Source: Streptomyces chilikensis (GTDB lineage: Bacteria; Actinomycetota; Actinomycetes; Streptomycetales; Streptomycetaceae). From it: a DNA stretch of 52,937 bases. The notes beneath the pieces are model-generated. The model worked only from the letters and a program-made list of their open reading frames with translations, did no database searches and was not told the origin of the DNA. Within the stretch, counting starts at the first letter, position 1; each line of letters begins with the position of its first letter. Positions 39,839 to 48,907 of this stretch are shown here, piece after piece. The stretch lies in the NCBI RefSeq assembly GCF_001642695.1, contig NZ_LWCC02000005.1, positions 2,638,010 through 2,690,946 of the forward strand. Reading direction: 5' to 3'. The translations under genes and the position numbers were made by a program.

Positions 39839-39844
39839 TACGGT
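39839..39844 (+). promoter_or_regulatory. -10 box (TACGGT) of the sigma-like fusion gene, predicted leaderless
   Basis: TACGGT is followed by 7 nt and the GTG at 39852 (the next codon is ATG). No Shine-Dalgarno is seen. The same hexamer serves the divergent radA. Confidence 0.5.
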
Positions 39845-39851
39845 CGCACGA

Positions 39852-41735
39852 GTGATGAGCAGCAGGCCGGAGATCCCCACCCGCGTCACCGGCGCACACC
39901 AGGCGCACGGCGAGGAGCGCGAACGGTCCACGTCCTCCGCGCCGGACGCCCGCGCGGGCGCTCCACGGACCACGGCGCACCGCACGGCCGCCTCCCGTTC
40001 CGAGGTGCCCGAGGTGCCCGAGGCGTGCGAAGCGTCCGAGGCGGCAGGGGCGGCAGGGACGTCCGAAGCACCCAGGGCGTCCGCGGCGTGCGAGCCGTAC
40101 CTCGACGGGCTGTACACCTACAGCCTTTCGGTGCTCTGCGACCGGGACGCGGCGACGTCCGCGGTGGGCGCGGTCCTCGCCGTGGCCGGCCGGCGCGGCG
40201 GCCGCGTGCCCGGGGAGGGCGAGCGCCGGGCCTGGCTCTACGCGCTGGCCCGCTGGGCCTGTCTGCGCGGTCTCGCCGAGAGCCGCCGGGGACACCACCG
40301 CCGTGACAAGGCCGGCCGCGACGGGGGCGACCGCCGGCGGGCGGCCCCGGCCGCCGGGACACCGGCGCGGGAGCCGTCGCCGGAGGAGCGGGAGCGCCGC
40401 CGTGCCGAGCTGGCGACGCTGGCCTGGCCCGAGGCGGCCGGCACCACTCCCGAGCAGCGGGAGGCGCTGGAGCTGTCGGTCCGGCACGGCCTCACCGCCG
40501 AGGAGGTGGCCACGGTGCTGGGCATCGGGCCGGCGGCCGCGCAGGACCTGCTGGCCTCGGCGGCCTGCGAGGTGGAGCGGACCCGTGCCGCCCTGGGCGC
40601 CGCCGAGTCCGGTCACTGTCCGGGCGTCATCCTGCTGACCGGCCAGGACGACCGGTGGGTGCTGAGCGAGGCGCTGCGCGCCGAACTGGTCCGTCACGTC
40701 GACGACTGCCCGCGCTGCCGGCGCACCGCCGAGCGGGCGGTGCCGGGGCGCTGGCCGGGCACCTCGGTCGCGCCGGAGCGGCTGCCGGTGCTGGAGGCGC
40801 CGCGACCGGCCGTGTACGCGGCGGCACGCGCGCCGCGAGGGCGCCGGGGCGGGACGGTCCCGCGGTTCGACCGGCGCGGCTTCCCCCTCGCCCCCCGTGA
40901 CCGGGAGGCGCGGCGGCGCCGGATGCGGGGCCGCGCGGTGGTCACCGCGGTGGTCGCCACGGTGGTGGCGGCGCCGGCCCTCGCGATGTGGGCGGCCGGC
41001 CGGAGTGCTCCGCCGGCCGCGGAGGAAGGTTTCGGCAGCCCCGGTGAACGGACCGCGACGGCTGCGGGGACCGGCCCCGAGGAGTCCGGGGCCGCCGGGG
41101 ACCGGGGCTACGCCAACACCGCGAACGCCGTGCCGGGGAACGGGGCGACGGCCGCGGCGGGCGGTCCCGACGTCTCGGTCGAAGTGACCGGCGCGGCGGC
41201 GGACGGGTCCGGGACGGGGGCGGCGACGGGGGCGCTGCGGGTCTCGGCGGTCGGCGCGGGTGACACGACGCACGTCACGCTGACCGCGCCGTCCGGTCCG
41301 GGCGCGTCCCCGGTGCGCTGGAGGATGACCGCGAGGGCCCCCTGGCTGTACCTGAGCCGGGCCTCGGGCGTGCTGCGGCCGGGGGAGTCGGTGACGGTGA
41401 GGGTGCACGTGGACCCGTTGCGGGAGCCGGCCGGTGCGTGGCGGGCCGGTGTGGCCGTCGCGCCGGGCGGTGCGGTGATAGTGATCCGGGGCACGGGGGT
41501 GATGCCGGAGCCGGCCCGGCCCGGCCCGGTCCGGCCGCCGGCGGACCCGTCGCCCGCGCCGTCGCAGCCGGAGCCGACGCCGCCGGGCGAAGCGGACCCG
41601 ACCTCCCCGCCGACGGACCCCTCCCCGCCCTCACCCTCCCCCAGCGACCCTCCGCCGAGCGGCTCCGCCCCACCGCCCTCCGAGCCCGCCGACCCCTCGG
41701 ACCAGGCCCCGACGGAGCCGCGTCCGGCCGGTTGA
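39852..41735 (+). CDS. sigma-like / zinc-finger anti-sigma-like / transmembrane / BACON fusion protein
   Basis: Predicted 627-residue protein with an unusual order of parts. Residues 82-142 resemble sigma-70 region 2 of ECF factors (YLDGLYTYSLSVLCDRDAAT...RAWLYALARWACLRGL). Residues 186-248 resemble region 4 (TPEQREALELSVRHGLTAEEV ATVLGI). H282-x3-C286-x2-C289 (RHVDDCPRCRRTAE) is the motif of zinc-binding anti-sigma domains. A single transmembrane helix lies at 361-382. A beta-rich extracellular domain of BACON type (about 440-545, WLYLSRASGVLRPGESVTVRVHVDP) and a Pro-rich tail end the protein. Region 2 is degenerate, so it may bind polymerase poorly or not at all. The function is unknown. 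Confidence 0.75.
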   Translation: MMSSRPEIPTRVTGAHQAHGEERERSTSSAPDARAGAPRTTAHRTAASRSEVPEVPEACEASEAAGAAGTSEAPRASAACEPYLDGLYTYSLSVLCDRDAATSAVGAVLAVAGRRGGRVPGEGERRAWLYALARWACLRGLAESRRGHHRRDKAGRDGGDRRRAAPAAGTPAREPSPEERERRRAELATLAWPEAAGTTPEQREALELSVRHGLTAEEVATVLGIGPAAAQDLLASAACEVERTRAALGAAESGHCPGVILLTGQDDRWVLSEALRAELVRHVDDCPRCRRTAERAVPGRWPGTSVAPERLPVLEAPRPAVYAAARAPRGRRGGTVPRFDRRGFPLAPRDREARRRRMRGRAVVTAVVATVVAAPALAMWAAGRSAPPAAEEGFGSPGERTATAAGTGPEESGAAGDRGYANTANAVPGNGATAAAGGPDVSVEVTGAAADGSGTGAATGALRVSAVGAGDTTHVTLTAPSGPGASPVRWRMTARAPWLYLSRASGVLRPGESVTVRVHVDPLREPAGAWRAGVAVAPGGAVIVIRGTGVMPEPARPGPVRPPADPSPAPSQPEPTPPGEADPTSPPTDPSPPSPSPSDPPPSGSAPPPSEPADPSDQAPTEPRPAG

Positions 41736-42090
41736 GCCTCGTTCAGGGCGCGGTCCCACGGTCGCGCGCCGCCCAGCCTCGGCGGGGCCGCGCGCGGAGG
41801 GCGTGCCCCGCGCTCGCGCCGGGTCGCGCCGGGTCGCGCCGGGCGGACCGCTCGCCGCGGGGCACCGCCCTGCGCCGGCTTCCCCCAAGGACTTGGTCCA
41901 AGGGGGTGACCCCCTCGCCCCCGGGCGGCCCGGCCGTCCGCAGGGGAGTGGGCCAGCACGGCTGCCCGCCGGGACGGCGGAGGCGCCCCCCGCCGGGACG
42001 GCGGAAGCGACCTCCGGCCACCCGGCTCCCCGGTCCCCGCCGCTCCGCCGGGTGACGTGCCCCCGGCCGGCGCCCAGGGACGCGGCGGCG
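41736..42090. other. 355-bp intergenic region with GC-rich repeats
   Basis: No gene is seen. It contains GGGTCGCGCC twice in tandem with flanking partial copies (about 41814-41843) and CGCCGGGACGGCGGA twice near 41968-42006. It separates two convergent genes; no single strong terminator hairpin stands out. Confidence 0.6.
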
Positions 42091-42930
42091 TCAGGGCAGG
42101 GGGTCCGCCGGATGGGAGGCGAGGACGGGGCCCGCGAGGCGCTGCTCGCAGAGCTCGACCAGCCGGTCGTACCCGGCCTTGCCCATCAGCTCCGTGAGCT
42201 CCGCCCGGTACGAGACGTACACCGGTTCCCCCGCCCCGTGCGCCGACGTCGCCGACGTGCACCACCAGTGCAGGTCGTGCCCGCCCGGTCCCCACCCCCG
42301 GCGGTCGTACTCGCCGATGGAGACCTGGAGCACCCGCGTGTCGTCGGGCCGGTCGATCCACTCGAAGGTCCGCCGCACCGGGAGCTGCCAGCAGACGTCC
42401 GGCTTCGTCTCCAGCGGCTCGCGCCCCTCCCGCAGCGCCAGGATGTGCAGCGAACAGCCCGCGCCGCCCTCGAAGCCGGGGCGGTTCTGGAAGATGCAGG
42501 ACCCCTCGTAGGGCCGGGTCTGCCGGGAGCCCTCGTCGTCCTCGGACACCCAGCCGCCGCGGGTGCCCTCCGCGTGGTGCTGCCAGATGTCAGGGGTGAG
42601 CCGCTCGACGAACCCGGCGACCCGCTGCTCGTCCTCCTCGTCGGAGAAGTGGGCGCCCAGCGAGCAGCAGCCGTCCGCGGCGCGGCCCTGCTGGATGCCG
42701 TGGCAGCCGCTGCCGAAGACGCAGTTCCAGCGCGAGGTCAGCCAGGTCAGGTCGCAGCGGAAGACCTGCTCCTCGTCGGCCGGGTCGGGGAACTCCACCC
42801 ACGCGCGCGGGAAGTCGAGCCCCTTCTCGTCGTCCTCGGGCACGGGGACCTCGATCAGCGGCAGGGTCGTCCGCTTCGAAGCCTTGGCCGTGGCCGTCTT
42901 GTGGTCCTTCGCCTTTTTCGTCTTGGGCAC
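42091..42930 (-). CDS. cysteine-rich protein, YkgJ/DUF3109-like
   Basis: Predicted 279-residue soluble protein. A basic N-terminus ([19 protein letters not shown]) is followed by a domain with many ordered cysteines: [52 protein letters not shown] and [10 protein letters not shown]. The pattern is like the zinc/iron-chelating YkgJ or DUF3109 proteins, but I am not sure of the family. Later segments ([13 protein letters not shown]) are conserved-looking. The GTG start at 42930 is 6 nt after a TACCCT -10 box. It is divergent from the Ppx/GppA-like gene. Confidence 0.72.
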   Translation of the reverse strand: MPKTKKAKDHKTATAKASKRTTLPLIEVPVPEDDEKGLDFPRAWVEFPDPADEEQVFRCDLTWLTSRWNCVFGSGCHGIQQGRAADGCCSLGAHFSDEEDEQRVAGFVERLTPDIWQHHAEGTRGGWVSEDDEGSRQTRPYEGSCIFQNRPGFEGGAGCSLHILALREGREPLETKPDVCWQLPVRRTFEWIDRPDDTRVLQVSIGEYDRRGWGPGGHDLHWWCTSATSAHGAGEPVYVSYRAELTELMGKAGYDRLVELCEQRLAGPVLASHPADPLP

Positions 42931-42936
42931 GCGTCC

Positions 42937-42942
42937 AGGGTA
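42937..42942 (-). promoter_or_regulatory. -10 box (TACCCT) of the Cys-rich protein gene, predicted leaderless
   Basis: On the minus strand TACCCT is followed by 6 nt and the GTG at 42930. Confidence 0.5.
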
Positions 42943-43053
42943 AGTGGAGCCGGGACGACCGGAGCGGCCCCGCACCACCCGAAACGTCGCGTTCCTCACA
43001 CTCCCCCCGCCCATGGTTCCGCCGTTCCGACGATTGCCCTTCCGGTCGCCGGT

Positions 43054-43059
43054 TACGTT
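43054..43059 (+). promoter_or_regulatory. -10 box (TACGTT) of the Ppx/GppA-like gene, predicted leaderless
   Basis: TACGTT is followed by 7 nt and the ATG at 43067, without a ribosome site. Confidence 0.5.
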
Positions 43060-43066
43060 TCTGGGT

Positions 43067-43996
43067 ATGCGACTTGGTGTGCTCGACGTGGGCTCCAACA
43101 CGGTCCACCTGTTGGTGGTGGACGCCCATCCCGGCGCGTGCCCGCTCCCCGCCCACTCGGTGAAGGAGGAGCTCCGGCTCGCCCAGCTGCTCGACGGGGA
43201 CGGGGCGATAGGCCCCGCCGGCGTCGACCGGCTGATCCGCGTGGTGCGGGACGCCGCCCGGGCCGCGGAGGACAAGGGCGTCGAGGCGCTGCTGCCGTTC
43301 GCCACGTCCGCGGTGCGCGAGGCCCGCAACGCCGACGAGGTGCTGGCCCGGGTCCACCGGGAGACGGGCGTGAACCTGCGCGTCCTGTCCGGCGAGGACG
43401 AGGCGAAGCTCACCTTCCTCGCCGCCCGCCGCTGGTTCGGCTGGTCGGCGGGACGCCTGCTGGTGCTCGACATCGGCGGCGGCTCCCTGGAGATCGCCTA
43501 CGGCATCGACGAGGAACCCGACGCCGCCGTCTCGCTGCCGCTGGGCGCGGGCCGGCTGTCCGGAGCCTGGCTGCGCGCCGACCCGCCGGACCCGGAGGAG
43601 GTGCGGACGCTGCGGCGCCACGTGCGCACCGAGATCGCCCGCACCGTCGGCGAGTTCACCCGCCTCGGCAGCCCCGACCACGTGGTCGCCACCTCCAAGA
43701 CCTTCCGGCAGCTGGCCCGGCTGGCCGGCGCGGCCCGCTCCGCCGAGGGCCTCTACGTGCAGCGGGAGCTGTCCCGGGACGCGCTGGAGCTCTGGGTGCC
43801 CAAGCTGGCGGCGATGACCGAGCAGGAGCGCGCGGAGCTGCCCGGCGTCTCCGAGGGGCGTGCCGGACAGCTCGTCGCCGGCGCGCTGGTCGCCGAGGCG
43901 GCCCTGGACCTCTTCGGCGTCGGCCGGGTCGAGATCTGCCCGTGGGCCCTGCGCGAGGGCGTCATCCTCCGCCGTCTCGACCACCTCGACGGGTAA
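43067..43996 (+). CDS. Ppx/GppA family phosphatase
   Basis: Predicted 309-residue ASKHA-fold protein related to exopolyphosphatase and pppGpp phosphohydrolase. The phosphate 1 motif is [15 protein letters not shown], phosphate 2 is [15 protein letters not shown], and there is an adenosine-type segment near [16 protein letters not shown]. It has only the N-terminal two-subdomain core and no C-terminal HD domain, like the short actinobacterial Ppx paralogues. It could hydrolyse polyphosphate or (p)ppGpp, or have lost one activity; the sequence cannot tell. The ATG at 43067 is supported by the -10 box. Confidence 0.9.
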   Translation: MRLGVLDVGSNTVHLLVVDAHPGACPLPAHSVKEELRLAQLLDGDGAIGPAGVDRLIRVVRDAARAAEDKGVEALLPFATSAVREARNADEVLARVHRETGVNLRVLSGEDEAKLTFLAARRWFGWSAGRLLVLDIGGGSLEIAYGIDEEPDAAVSLPLGAGRLSGAWLRADPPDPEEVRTLRRHVRTEIARTVGEFTRLGSPDHVVATSKTFRQLARLAGAARSAEGLYVQRELSRDALELWVPKLAAMTEQERAELPGVSEGRAGQLVAGALVAEAALDLFGVGRVEICPWALREGVILRRLDHLDG

Positions 43997-44073
43997 CGGC
44001 GTCACCCGCCTCCCGGCCGGAGGGACGACCGGGAGGCGACGGGGCGACGAACGGGTGACGACCGGGAACCGGC

Positions 44074-44101
44074 TGGGCCGTGGGCCGTGGGCCGTGGGCC
44101 G
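44074..44101. repeat. TGGGCCG 7-bp tandem repeat, four copies
   Basis: TGGGCCG is repeated three times with a fourth partial copy in the gap between the Ppx/GppA-like gene and the sugar isomerase gene, with another GTGGGCCGGG shortly after. Low-complexity spacer. Confidence 0.8.
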
Positions 44102-44180
44102 GGGAGCCGTGGGCCGGGAAAAGGGTCCGCGGGCGGCCGGGAACCGCCTCCGAGCCCCCGCCGCTTCCGCGCGCCTCCCG

Positions 44181-44186
44181 TACTCT
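44181..44186 (+). promoter_or_regulatory. -10 box (TACTCT) of the isomerase-TetR pair, predicted leaderless
   Basis: TACTCT is followed by 7 nt and the GTG at 44194. No Shine-Dalgarno is present. Confidence 0.5.
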
Positions 44187-44193
44187 TGCTGCC

Positions 44194-45018
44194 GTGGCAG
44201 AACCAGTCGTCCGCATTCCCGACGCGAAGGTCGCGCTGTCCACCGCCTCCGTCTATCCGGAGTCCACCGCGACGGCCTTCGAGATCGCCGCGCGCCTCGG
44301 CTACGACGGCGTCGAGGTCATGGTGTGGAACGATCCGATCAGCCAGGACATCGAGGCGTTGCGCCGCCTCAGCGACCACCACGAGATCCCCATCCTCGCC
44401 GTGCACGCCCCCTGCCTGCTGATCACCCAGCGGGTCTGGTCCAGCGACCCGTGGGTCCGGCTGCAGCGCGCCCGCTCCGCCGCCGAGCGGCTCGGCGCCT
44501 CCACGGTCGTGGTGCACCCGCCGTTCCGGTGGCAGCGCCAGTACGCGCGTGGCTTCGTCTCCGGCATCTGGCGGATGGCCGACGAGACGGACATCCGGTT
44601 CGCCGTCGAGAACATGTACCCCTGGCGCTACCGCGACCGGGAGATGCTCGCCTACGCCCCCGGGTGGGACCCCACCGACGAGGACTACCGGCACTTCACG
44701 ATCGACCTCAGCCACACCGCCACCGCCCGCACCGACACCATGGCGATGATCGGCCGGATGGGCGACCGCCTGGGCCACGTCCACCTCGCCGACGGCAAGG
44801 GTTCGGCCAAGGACGAGCACCTGGTCCCCGGCCGGGGCGACCAGCCCTGCGCCGAGCTGCTGGAGGGGCTCGCCGGCTCCGGTTTCGACGGCCACGTGGT
44901 GATCGAGGTCAACACCCGCCGCGCCATGTCCAACGCGGAGCGCGAGGCGGACCTGGCCGAGGCGCTGGCCTTCACCCGCCTCCACCTGGCCTCCCCGTCG
45001 CGGGTCCCCGGCCAGTGA
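44194..45018 (+). CDS. sugar phosphate isomerase/epimerase family protein (AP endonuclease 2 TIM barrel)
   Basis: Predicted 274-residue TIM-barrel protein of the xylose-isomerase-like/AP endonuclease 2 superfamily. Metal-site segments typical of the fold are [42 protein letters not shown] and HVVIEVNTR. These give the expected Glu/His/Asp ligands for divalent metal. The substrate is not predictable. The GTG at 44194 is supported by the -10 box. Its stop overlaps the start of the TetR-type gene by 4 bp, so the regulator is co-translated and may control this operon. Confidence 0.86.
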   Translation: MAEPVVRIPDAKVALSTASVYPESTATAFEIAARLGYDGVEVMVWNDPISQDIEALRRLSDHHEIPILAVHAPCLLITQRVWSSDPWVRLQRARSAAERLGASTVVVHPPFRWQRQYARGFVSGIWRMADETDIRFAVENMYPWRYRDREMLAYAPGWDPTDEDYRHFTIDLSHTATARTDTMAMIGRMGDRLGHVHLADGKGSAKDEHLVPGRGDQPCAELLEGLAGSGFDGHVVIEVNTRRAMSNAEREADLAEALAFTRLHLASPSRVPGQ

Positions 45019-45656
45019 CCGCCCAGCCGTCCGCGCCGCGCCGCGGCCGCGGCCGACCGCCCCGCGCCACCGCCTCCGCCGACGCCCCCGCCACCCGGGA
45101 CCGCATCCTGGCCGCGGCCCGCGAGGTGTTCGCCGAGCGCGGCTACGAGAAGGCCAGCGTGCGCGGCATCGCCAAGGCCGCCGACGTGGACCCGGCGCTG
45201 GTGCACCACTACTTCGGCACCAAGGAGCAGGTCTTCGAGTCGGCGGTGGAGGGCGCCTTCGCCCCCGTGCTGCGCTCCCGGCCCTTCGCCGAGGCGCGTC
45301 CCGGCCGCGTCGGCGAACAGTTCGCCAGGATGTTCCTCGGCGTCTGGGAGAACCCCGCGACCAGGGCTCCGCTGCTGGCCATCGTCCGCTCCGCGGTCAG
45401 CAACGAGGCCGCCGCCGCGATCTTCCGCCGCCTGGTCGCCGGGCTGGTGCTCAGCAGGGTCGCCGAGGAGCTCGACGGCCCCGACGCGCAGCTGCGCGCG
45501 GAGCTCGCCGCCGCCCAGGTGGTCGGCCTGGTGATGCTCCGTTACGTCATCAAGGTCGAGCCGGCGGCGTCCGCCGACCCGGAGGACCTGATAGCGCGCC
45601 TCGCCCCCGTCCTCCAGCACCACCTGACCGGCGGGCACCTGCCCGCCGACGGGTGA
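45015..45656 (+). CDS. TetR/AcrR family transcriptional regulator
   Basis: Predicted 213-residue repressor. A basic Arg/Pro-rich N-terminal arm is followed by the TetR helix-turn-helix (about 25-70: [34 protein letters not shown] split as usual, then [17 protein letters not shown]). The ligand-binding helical domain resembles the TetR_C 'HTH_CodY-like AcrR' type with [21 protein letters not shown]. The GTG start at 45015 overlaps the isomerase stop (GTGA). The long frame starting at 43860 is not the gene. The ligand is unknown. Confidence 0.9.
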   Translation: MTAQPSAPRRGRGRPPRATASADAPATRDRILAAAREVFAERGYEKASVRGIAKAADVDPALVHHYFGTKEQVFESAVEGAFAPVLRSRPFAEARPGRVGEQFARMFLGVWENPATRAPLLAIVRSAVSNEAAAAIFRRLVAGLVLSRVAEELDGPDAQLRAELAAAQVVGLVMLRYVIKVEPAASADPEDLIARLAPVLQHHLTGGHLPADG

Positions 45657-45759
45657 GGCGGGCGGAATCACGTCCCGCATTCCGGACAACCCCGTCCGTC
45701 CAGTGGATGCCGGGCGTACCCTCGGCTACTGCCAGAACTATCCGAAGGAGCGAGCGACG

Positions 45760-47613
45760 ATGCCCGAGCTGAGGTCCCGCACAGTCACCCACGGCCGCAA
45801 CATGGCGGGCGCCCGCGCCCTTATGCGGGCCTCCGGTGTACCGGGTGCGGACATCGGCCGGAAGCCGATCATCGCCATCGCCAACTCCTTCACGGAGTTC
45901 GTGCCGGGCCACACCCACCTCCAGCCCGTCGGCCGCATCATCAGCGAGGCCGTCAAGGCGGCCGGGGGCATCCCGCGCGAGTTCAACACCATCGCCGTCG
46001 ACGACGGCATCGCCATGGGCCACGGCGGCATGCTGTACTCCCTTCCCTCCCGCGACCTGATCGCGGACAGCGTGGAGTACATGGTCGAGGCGCACTGCGC
46101 CGACGCGATGATCTGCGTCTCCAACTGCGACAAGATCACCCCGGGCATGCTGATGGCCGCCCTGCGGCTGGACATCCCCACCGTCTTCGTCTCCGGCGGG
46201 CCCATGGAGTCCGGCCGGGCCACCCTGGTCGACGGCACCGTCCGCACGCTCGACCTGGTCGACGCCATCTCCGAGGCGGTCAACGACAAGGTCTCCGACG
46301 AGGACATGCTCCGCATCGAGGAGTCCGCCTGCCCCACCTGCGGCAGCTGTTCCGGCATGTTCACGGCCAACTCGATGAACTGCCTGACCGAGGCCATCGG
46401 CCTCTCCCTGCCGGGCAACGGCTCGGTCCTCGCCACCCACACCGCCCGCCGCGCCCTCTACGAGGACGCCGCCCGCACGGTGATGGACCTGGTCGACCGC
46501 TACTACGGCCAGGACGACGCCTCGGCCCTGCCGCGCAACATCGCCACCCTGGCGGCCTTCGAGAACGCGATGGCCCTGGACATCGCCATGGGCGGCTCCA
46601 CCAACACGATCCTCCACCTGCTGGCCGCCGCCCAGGAGGCCGGCGTCCCCTTCGGCCTGGAGCAGATCGACGCCGTCTCCCGCCGCGTCCCCTGCCTCGC
46701 CAAGGTCGCGCCCAACGTGGCCAAGGACCGCACGTACTACATGGAAGACGTGCACCGCGCCGGCGGCATCCCCGCCCTCCTCGGCGAGCTGCACCGGGCC
46801 GGGCTGCTCAACGAGGACGTCAATTCCGTCCACAGCGCCTCGCTCGACGACTGGCTGAAGACCTGGGACGTCCGCGGTGGTTCCCCCTCCCCCGAAGCCG
46901 TCGAACTCTGGCACGCCGCCCCCGGCTGCGTCCGCTCCGCCGAGGCGTTCTCCCAGTCCGAGCGCTGGGAGGCGCTGGACACCGACGCCGAGAACGGCTG
47001 CATCCGCTCCGCCGAGCACGCCTACTCCAAGGACGGCGGCCTCGCCGTGCTGCGCGGCAACCTCGCGGTCGACGGCTGCGTGGTCAAGACGGCCGGCGTC
47101 GACGAGTCCATCTGGACCTTCGAGGGCCCCGCGGTGGTCTGCGAGTCGCAGGAGGAGGCCGTCGAGAAGATCCTGAACAAGCAGGTCACCGAGGGCGACG
47201 TGGTGGTCATCCGCTACGAGGGCCCCAAGGGCGGCCCCGGCATGCAGGAGATGCTCTACCCGACCTCCTTCCTCAAGGGCCGCGGCCTGGGCAAGGCCTG
47301 CGCGCTGGTCACCGACGGGCGGTTCTCCGGCGGCACGTCCGGGCTCTCCATCGGGCACGCCTCGCCGGAGGCGGCGTCCGGCGGCACGATCGCGCTGGTC
47401 GAGGACGGGGACCGGATCCGCATCGACATCCCGAACCGGTCCATCGAACTGCTCGTCCCCGACGAGGAGCTGGACGCGCGCCGCGAGGCACTGGGCGGCC
47501 GCTACGCCCCCCGCGCCCGCGACCGCAAGGTCTCCGCGGCCCTGCGCGCCTACGCCGCCATGGCGACCAGCGCCGACAAGGGCGCCGTCCGCGACGTCAC
47601 CCTCCTCGGCTGA
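45760..47613 (+). CDS. ilvD: dihydroxy-acid dehydratase
   Basis: Iron-sulphur enzyme that dehydrates 2,3-dihydroxy-isovalerate and 2,3-dihydroxy-3-methylvalerate in valine and isoleucine synthesis. The protein has 617 residues. Cluster cysteines are visible in [11 protein letters not shown] and in [18 protein letters not shown]; other segments are [44 protein letters not shown] and [21 protein letters not shown]. The ATG at 45760 (MPELRS) follows AAGGAGCG; the frame opens further upstream at 45703. A 16-bp hairpin follows the gene. Confidence 0.97.
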   Translation: MPELRSRTVTHGRNMAGARALMRASGVPGADIGRKPIIAIANSFTEFVPGHTHLQPVGRIISEAVKAAGGIPREFNTIAVDDGIAMGHGGMLYSLPSRDLIADSVEYMVEAHCADAMICVSNCDKITPGMLMAALRLDIPTVFVSGGPMESGRATLVDGTVRTLDLVDAISEAVNDKVSDEDMLRIEESACPTCGSCSGMFTANSMNCLTEAIGLSLPGNGSVLATHTARRALYEDAARTVMDLVDRYYGQDDASALPRNIATLAAFENAMALDIAMGGSTNTILHLLAAAQEAGVPFGLEQIDAVSRRVPCLAKVAPNVAKDRTYYMEDVHRAGGIPALLGELHRAGLLNEDVNSVHSASLDDWLKTWDVRGGSPSPEAVELWHAAPGCVRSAEAFSQSERWEALDTDAENGCIRSAEHAYSKDGGLAVLRGNLAVDGCVVKTAGVDESIWTFEGPAVVCESQEEAVEKILNKQVTEGDVVVIRYEGPKGGPGMQEMLYPTSFLKGRGLGKACALVTDGRFSGGTSGLSIGHASPEAASGGTIALVEDGDRIRIDIPNRSIELLVPDEELDARREALGGRYAPRARDRKVSAALRAYAAMATSADKGAVRDVTLLG

Positions 47614-47627
47614 CCCTCCCTGTCACA

Positions 47628-47662
47628 CGACCGCCCGCGGGGGCCGCCCCCGCGGGCGGTCG
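47628..47662 (+). terminator. perfect 16-bp hairpin after ilvD
   Basis: The arms 47628-47643 and 47647-47662 are perfectly complementary over 16 bp around a CCG loop, 15 nt after the ilvD stop. Probable terminator. Confidence 0.85.
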
Positions 47663-47705
47663 CGCCGTCCGCGGACCCGAAGCTTGATGCCGGAGCCCGG
47701 CACCG

Positions 47706-47750
47706 GGCTCCGGCGGGGTGTCCGGCTCCGGCGGGGTGTCCGGCTCCGGC
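47706..47750. repeat. 18-bp tandem repeat, 2.5 copies
   Basis: GGCTCCGGCGGGGTGTCC occurs at 47706-47723 and 47724-47741, followed by half a copy. It lies in the 380-bp gap after ilvD, which I find otherwise empty apart from the next repeat and the leader of the methyltransferase gene. Confidence 0.85.
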
Positions 47751-47775
47751 CCCAGCGGCGCACCCGGTCCCGGCC

Positions 47776-47814
47776 GGAACCGGTCACCGGAACCGGTCAC
47801 CGGAACCGGTCACC
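47776..47814. repeat. 13-bp tandem repeat, three copies
   Basis: GGAACCGGTCACC is repeated three times without mismatch and followed by a partial copy (GGGACCGG). Each unit contains the dyad ACCGGT and the string GGTCACC. Confidence 0.88.
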
Positions 47815-47993
47815 GGGACCGGCTCCGGCCGTGCGGACGAGGGCTCGCTCCCCGGCCCGGTCCACCGGGTCCGGTGGACCGGGCCGCTCCGGAATGAGGG
47901 GTTCCCGAGCAGGAATTGCGCGACTTCCGCCGCAGGAAACCCAACTCGGTGAAAGCCCTCGAGGCCCGCCACGGCCCCCACCACCATGGAGCC

Positions 47994-48818
47994 ATGACCT
48001 CGCCCACCGCGCGCCCCCTCCCCGCGTCCCTGGTCTCGGCCCACGCCGAACGGGCCCGCTCCTTCAACAGCGCCGCAGCCGTCTACGCGGCCGCCCGTCC
48101 GTCCTATCCGCCCGCGCTGTTCGACGCCGTCGAGGAACTGACCGGCCGCCCCCTCACCGGCGCCCGTGTGGTCGACGTGGGCGCCGGCACCGGCATCTCC
48201 ACCACCCGCCTGCGCGCCCGCGGGGCGCGGGTCGTCGCCGTGGAACCCGGCGACGGCATGGCCGCCGAGTTCCGCCGCGCCCTCCCCGACGCCGCCCTGG
48301 TCAGGGGCGACGGCAACCGCCTCCCGCTGGCGTCCGCGACCGCCGACCTGATCACCTACGCCCAGTCCTGGCACTGGACCGACCCCGCGCACGCCCACCC
48401 GGAGGCGATGCGCGTCCTGCGCCCCGGCGGCGCCCTCGCCCTCTGGTGGAACACCGACGCCCAGGACGTCCCGTGGATCGCCGAGCAGGCCGACCGCGTC
48501 CGCCGTCACTTCGGCGACGACCGCGCCAACAAGTCCGGCGGCGGCACCCGCACCCTGGACGCGGACAAGCTCTTCGCCGGCGCCCCGTTCCCGCCCGCAC
48601 CCGAGCGGATCGCCCGCCGCGTGATCCGGTGGAGCCGCCGCATCCCGCTCGACACCCACCTGGCCAACATCGCCAGCCACTCCCTCTTCATCGTGCACGG
48701 CGAGGAGTCCACCCGCGCCTTCCTCACCCAGGAGCGTTCCCACCTCCAGGAGGTGTTCCCGGACGGTCTCGTCGAAGAGGTCTACGACGTCCTGCTCCTG
48801 GTCGTCACAGCGCGCTGA
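47994..48818 (+). CDS. class I SAM-dependent methyltransferase
   Basis: Predicted 274-residue methyltransferase of the Methyltransf_11 type. SAM motif I is VVDVGAGTGISTTRL, the acidic adenosine ligand is in VVAVEPGDGMAAE, the region corresponding to motif II is LVRGDGNRLPLASATADLITYAQSWHW, and motif III is EAMRVLRPGGALALWW. The ATG at 47994 (MTSPTARP) is chosen; an ATG at 47916 is in frame. The 'WHW' string is typical of a group of bacterial methyltransferases with unknown substrate. Confidence 0.86.
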   Translation: MTSPTARPLPASLVSAHAERARSFNSAAAVYAAARPSYPPALFDAVEELTGRPLTGARVVDVGAGTGISTTRLRARGARVVAVEPGDGMAAEFRRALPDAALVRGDGNRLPLASATADLITYAQSWHWTDPAHAHPEAMRVLRPGGALALWWNTDAQDVPWIAEQADRVRRHFGDDRANKSGGGTRTLDADKLFAGAPFPPAPERIARRVIRWSRRIPLDTHLANIASHSLFIVHGEESTRAFLTQERSHLQEVFPDGLVEEVYDVLLLVVTAR

Positions 48819-48862
48819 CCCCCGCGCGCTCCGGGGCCGCCGCACGGATCCGCGCGGCGGCC

Positions 48863-48907
48863 TTGACGTGTCCGGGGCGGCGGAGAAATATTCACCACAT
48901 GATGAAT
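48863..48907 (+). promoter_or_regulatory. promoter with operator-like palindrome at the ABC transporter start
   Basis: TTGACG (48863-48868) with a 17-nt spacer leads to AAATAT (48886-48891), 7 nt before the ATG at 48899. ATTCACCA-CA-TGATGAAT (48890-48907) is an 18-bp inverted repeat with one mismatched pair. It covers the end of the -10 box and the predicted transcription and translation start. This AT-rich island is a strong candidate for a repressor site. Confidence 0.6.
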
